DNA of 64,000 nucleotides. Origin: Dryomyza anilis (taxonomy: Eukaryota > Arthropoda > Insecta > Diptera > Dryomyzidae). The notes beneath the pieces were generated by a model. It had not been told where the DNA came from. It did no database searches and saw only the letters and a program-made list of their open reading frames with translations. Shown here piece by piece: positions 62,069 to 64,000 of this stretch. Each line of letters begins with the position of its first letter. Position 1 is the first letter of the stretch. The stretch lies in NCBI GenBank assembly GCA_951804985.1, contig OX638130.1, positions 78,610,583 to 78,674,582 on the forward strand, in the 5' to 3' direction. Made by a program: the position numbers and the translations under genes.

Positions 62069-63202
62069 CTAATAAGAAATTCCAAATAAGTTGTTGATCT
62101 TTTGCCAAAAGAATCCAATTTTATTGCTTTGAAGTTGTTTTGTTCTCTGCTGCATAAGGTTTAACTTAAACGCTATCCAACGATCTTTGGTATCCTCATC
62201 CTGTGGTCCCCATGTAGGACTCGCGTTAAATGACATTCGAATGGACTATACGTAGAGGCAAAAAGTTATTAATATTTTAAATTACACATTTATAGGCACT
62301 TTACCTTTAATAAACTGTGGTCGTAATGTGTGCTTATGTACCAACATCCCCATAAGGGAAACTGGGCAAATCCAATGAAAAAAATAATCCATCCCGCTAC
62401 TGTAAGAATTATAGGCATTTATAACAATATATACAATGTTTTATTAAGTACCATTAGCTGATTCTGGATAAGGGTTGCCGCTATATGTAAGTGGCGTAAT
62501 TGTTATCATGGAATAAATAAAAATGATCAACATTAAAATGGGAGTGAAAAATGCCCAACACACACGCCAATAAATAGTAACTTTTCTGTTAGTCATGAAC
62601 TGCACATCATCACAAAAATTTTGCAAGCCTGTAATATTTGATTATTAGCTAATAATAAAATTTTTCTAATTATTGAGTACCATAAATCCAAGCCACACCA
62701 GTCATTTCCAAAATTGCTAAAACAAATACGACATAAGTACCCCCATAAAAATCTACCAGATTCAAAATCCATTGTCCACCCTAAAATGTAAAACTACAGT
62801 AAAATATTTTAAAAGTTTATAATATATATGCTTACCGGTGTAACATACACTAGTCCTAAAATAAATCCACACACAGATGTTAACAGGGCAACCTTCCAAT
62901 ATTTTAGTGACTTGAATTGGTCACATATAATAGTAACAATTGTACTCTGCAAGGCCACAATCGATCCGACTCCCAATACAAAGAGCATAAAAAAGAAAAG
63001 AACCGCAAATAATTGTGGAACCGCTTGAAATTTGGCAATAGCGTCAGGGTATGATATGAACGCCAACCCAGTTCCGCTTTTAACGACTTCCCCGATATCA
63101 GTAACATGCAAGTTATGCGCCAGATTTCCCAGAATTCCAAATATTGTTATTCCCGCTAAAAGGCTTGTAAGTGTATCCATACTTGTTACAATCATTGCGT
63201 CT
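62069..63202 (-). CDS. SLC6 nutrient amino-acid transporter, C-terminal exons
   Basis: Five exons on the minus strand: 63,202-62,836, 62,780-62,681, 62,628-62,452, 62,399-62,305 and 62,245-62,069 (stop TAG). All introns are 52-59 bp with GT donors and AG acceptors, and the phases agree throughout, giving about 304 residues. The first exon shown enters from an upstream exon outside the window or beyond the copia relic (acceptor TTTTAG at 63,203). The protein covers TM7 to TM12: RDAMIVTSMDTLTS, GILGNLAHNL, GTGLAFISYPDAI, VPQLFAVLFFF, GSIVALQSTIVTIICDQF, YVTPGGQW, DFYGGTYVVF, YGLQNFCDDVQFM, AQFPLWGCWYI, and a cytoplasmic tail with WGPQD. These match the insect NAAT branch of SLC6, Na+/Cl- coupled amino-acid importers of gut and other epithelia. 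No stop or frameshift is seen, so this half appears functional. Confidence 0.93.
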
Positions 63203-63480
63203 CTAAAAAGTAAAACAGATAATCAGGAATAAATTAATCTGAACGGTTTAGTAATATAAATTTCGTAAAATTACATTATACATAAAGTCAAAATATGTTT
63301 ACTTTTTAACTTTAATTGTGTTTATTAATAAAACACAATTCCTATTCTCACCTGAAGATTGACTGAAGATTGGGTTTCAACCTCGATTGGTTAGGGACAA
63401 ACGAAAAAGGGATATTGTCTACCACCATGGGGTGGTAGACCAACTGGCACGTTAAAACCAGCACTGAAAAACTGGCCCTA
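63203..63480 (-). other. Intron of the SLC6 gene
   Basis: Begins (minus sense, 3' end) with a TTTTTAG acceptor. It contains the perfect palindrome GTCTACCACC-CCATGGTGGTAGAC-type sequence at about 63,418-63,441. No exon was recognised here. Confidence 0.5.
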
Positions 63481-63489
63481 AGGAGCAAT

Positions 63490-64000
63490 TTATGCTGATA
63501 ACGCTTATAAAACCCCAATAGTTGAGTGACGTACTACAGGTGCAAATATCTCCTGAAAGTCGATGGTGTCTCTTTGAGAACATCCATGTACCACAAGACT
63601 TGCCTTATGCTTTTGAACAGATCCACCAGACTTGCGTTTTATGGAAAAAACCCATTTATAACCTATTATATGTATGTCATTTGGATTTTTTACTAGATTT
63701 TTACTAGACTCCATGTTTTATTTTTTATCCATGAGTTAAATTCGGCTCGCATTGCATATTTCCAATGAATGCATATTTCCAATTTGGATTTTCAACAATT
63801 TCTTCTCTACAATATACCATTTTTGGTTTACACTCAGTACGATATATTTTTCAATGTTTATCCTCCAGATTCGGATTCAAAAGCGCTTATTTTTGCTTCT
63901 AACGTTTCTTCTAACTCTCCGGATGTAGACTCGTTCGACGTCTCGTAATAAACTGTGGTCTTCTTGATTCATGTTGATCTCCATCTGCAATTTCGATTGG
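63490..64000 (-). pseudogene. Ty1/copia pol relic (integrase tail to reverse transcriptase)
   Basis: On the minus strand the region 63,714-63,505 encodes the start of a copia reverse transcriptase: GYKWVFSIKR, KASLVVHGCSQ, DFQEIFAPVVRHSTI. Upstream, ENPNWKYA and EFNSWIKNKTWSLVKNP-type sequence is split by frameshifts and by a short duplication of TGCATATTTCCAAT. RRTSLHPES near 63,920 belongs to the integrase/RT linker. The YVDD active site and LTRs are not present in the window. It lies in the SLC6 intron, in the same orientation as the gene. Confidence 0.75.

Overview
This window is repeat-dominated nuclear DNA from an insect, most likely a higher fly (Brachycera). The base composition is very AT-rich. 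It carries LOA-type and RTE-like LINEs, copia fragments, DINE-1/INE-1-like elements, Helitrons, hAT and MITE families and a tRNA-derived SINE. The only host-type coding sequence is from SLC6 (sodium/chloride-dependent amino-acid transporter) genes with short introns of 52-59 bp. The species assignment is inference.

Layout. 1-5,780 is an unbroken TAAAT pentanucleotide array, followed by a TGAAT block and a short array in the opposite orientation (to about 5,941). 6,533-13,821 is a nested set: a tRNA-derived SINE (minus strand) is split by a hAT-like element (6,660-13,602). That element is split by a near full-length LOA-type LINE (6,732-12,511, 9-bp target duplication), whose ORF1 contains a piece of a copia integrase. 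13.8-17.5 kb holds MITEs, a foldback-like palindromic repeat and DINE-like debris. About 17.9-31.3 kb is a rearranged mosaic: a hAT-family relic, a DINE-like copy, a 1.35-kb tandem duplication, a palindrome with 2.35- and 2.68-kb arms that each carry a Helitron, and a third, complete Helitron (29,210-31,330) with a long minisatellite. 31.6-34.3 kb has a SINE and MITEs. At 34.36-34.57 kb (minus) is a first exon of an SLC6 transporter, and beside it on the plus strand a possible chemoreceptor fragment. 39.0-47.3 kb is a second nested set, including a hAT element with an exact 8-bp target duplication (39,867-43,107) and a DINE-like copy split by an element with perfect terminal inverted repeats. 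49.3-53.3 kb contains a TTCATAA-rich element, a PIF/Harbinger-type MITE and a degraded hAT-like element. 54.2-55.9 kb is an internally deleted RTE-like LINE, with more fragments of the same family at 57.4 and 61 kb.

The right end (62,069-63,202, minus) holds five consecutive exons encoding the C-terminal half (about 304 residues, TM7-TM12) of an SLC6 nutrient amino-acid transporter. Its upstream intron contains a copia relic that runs off the window. Because the C-terminal exons lie upstream (in the minus direction) of the first exon at 34.5 kb, these are either two tandem paralogues or a rearranged locus.

No tRNA, rRNA, CRISPR array or bacterial-type feature was found. Most short open frames in the window are produced by repeats and were left out. 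Family names for transposable elements rest on termini, target duplications and protein motifs read by eye, not on database searches.
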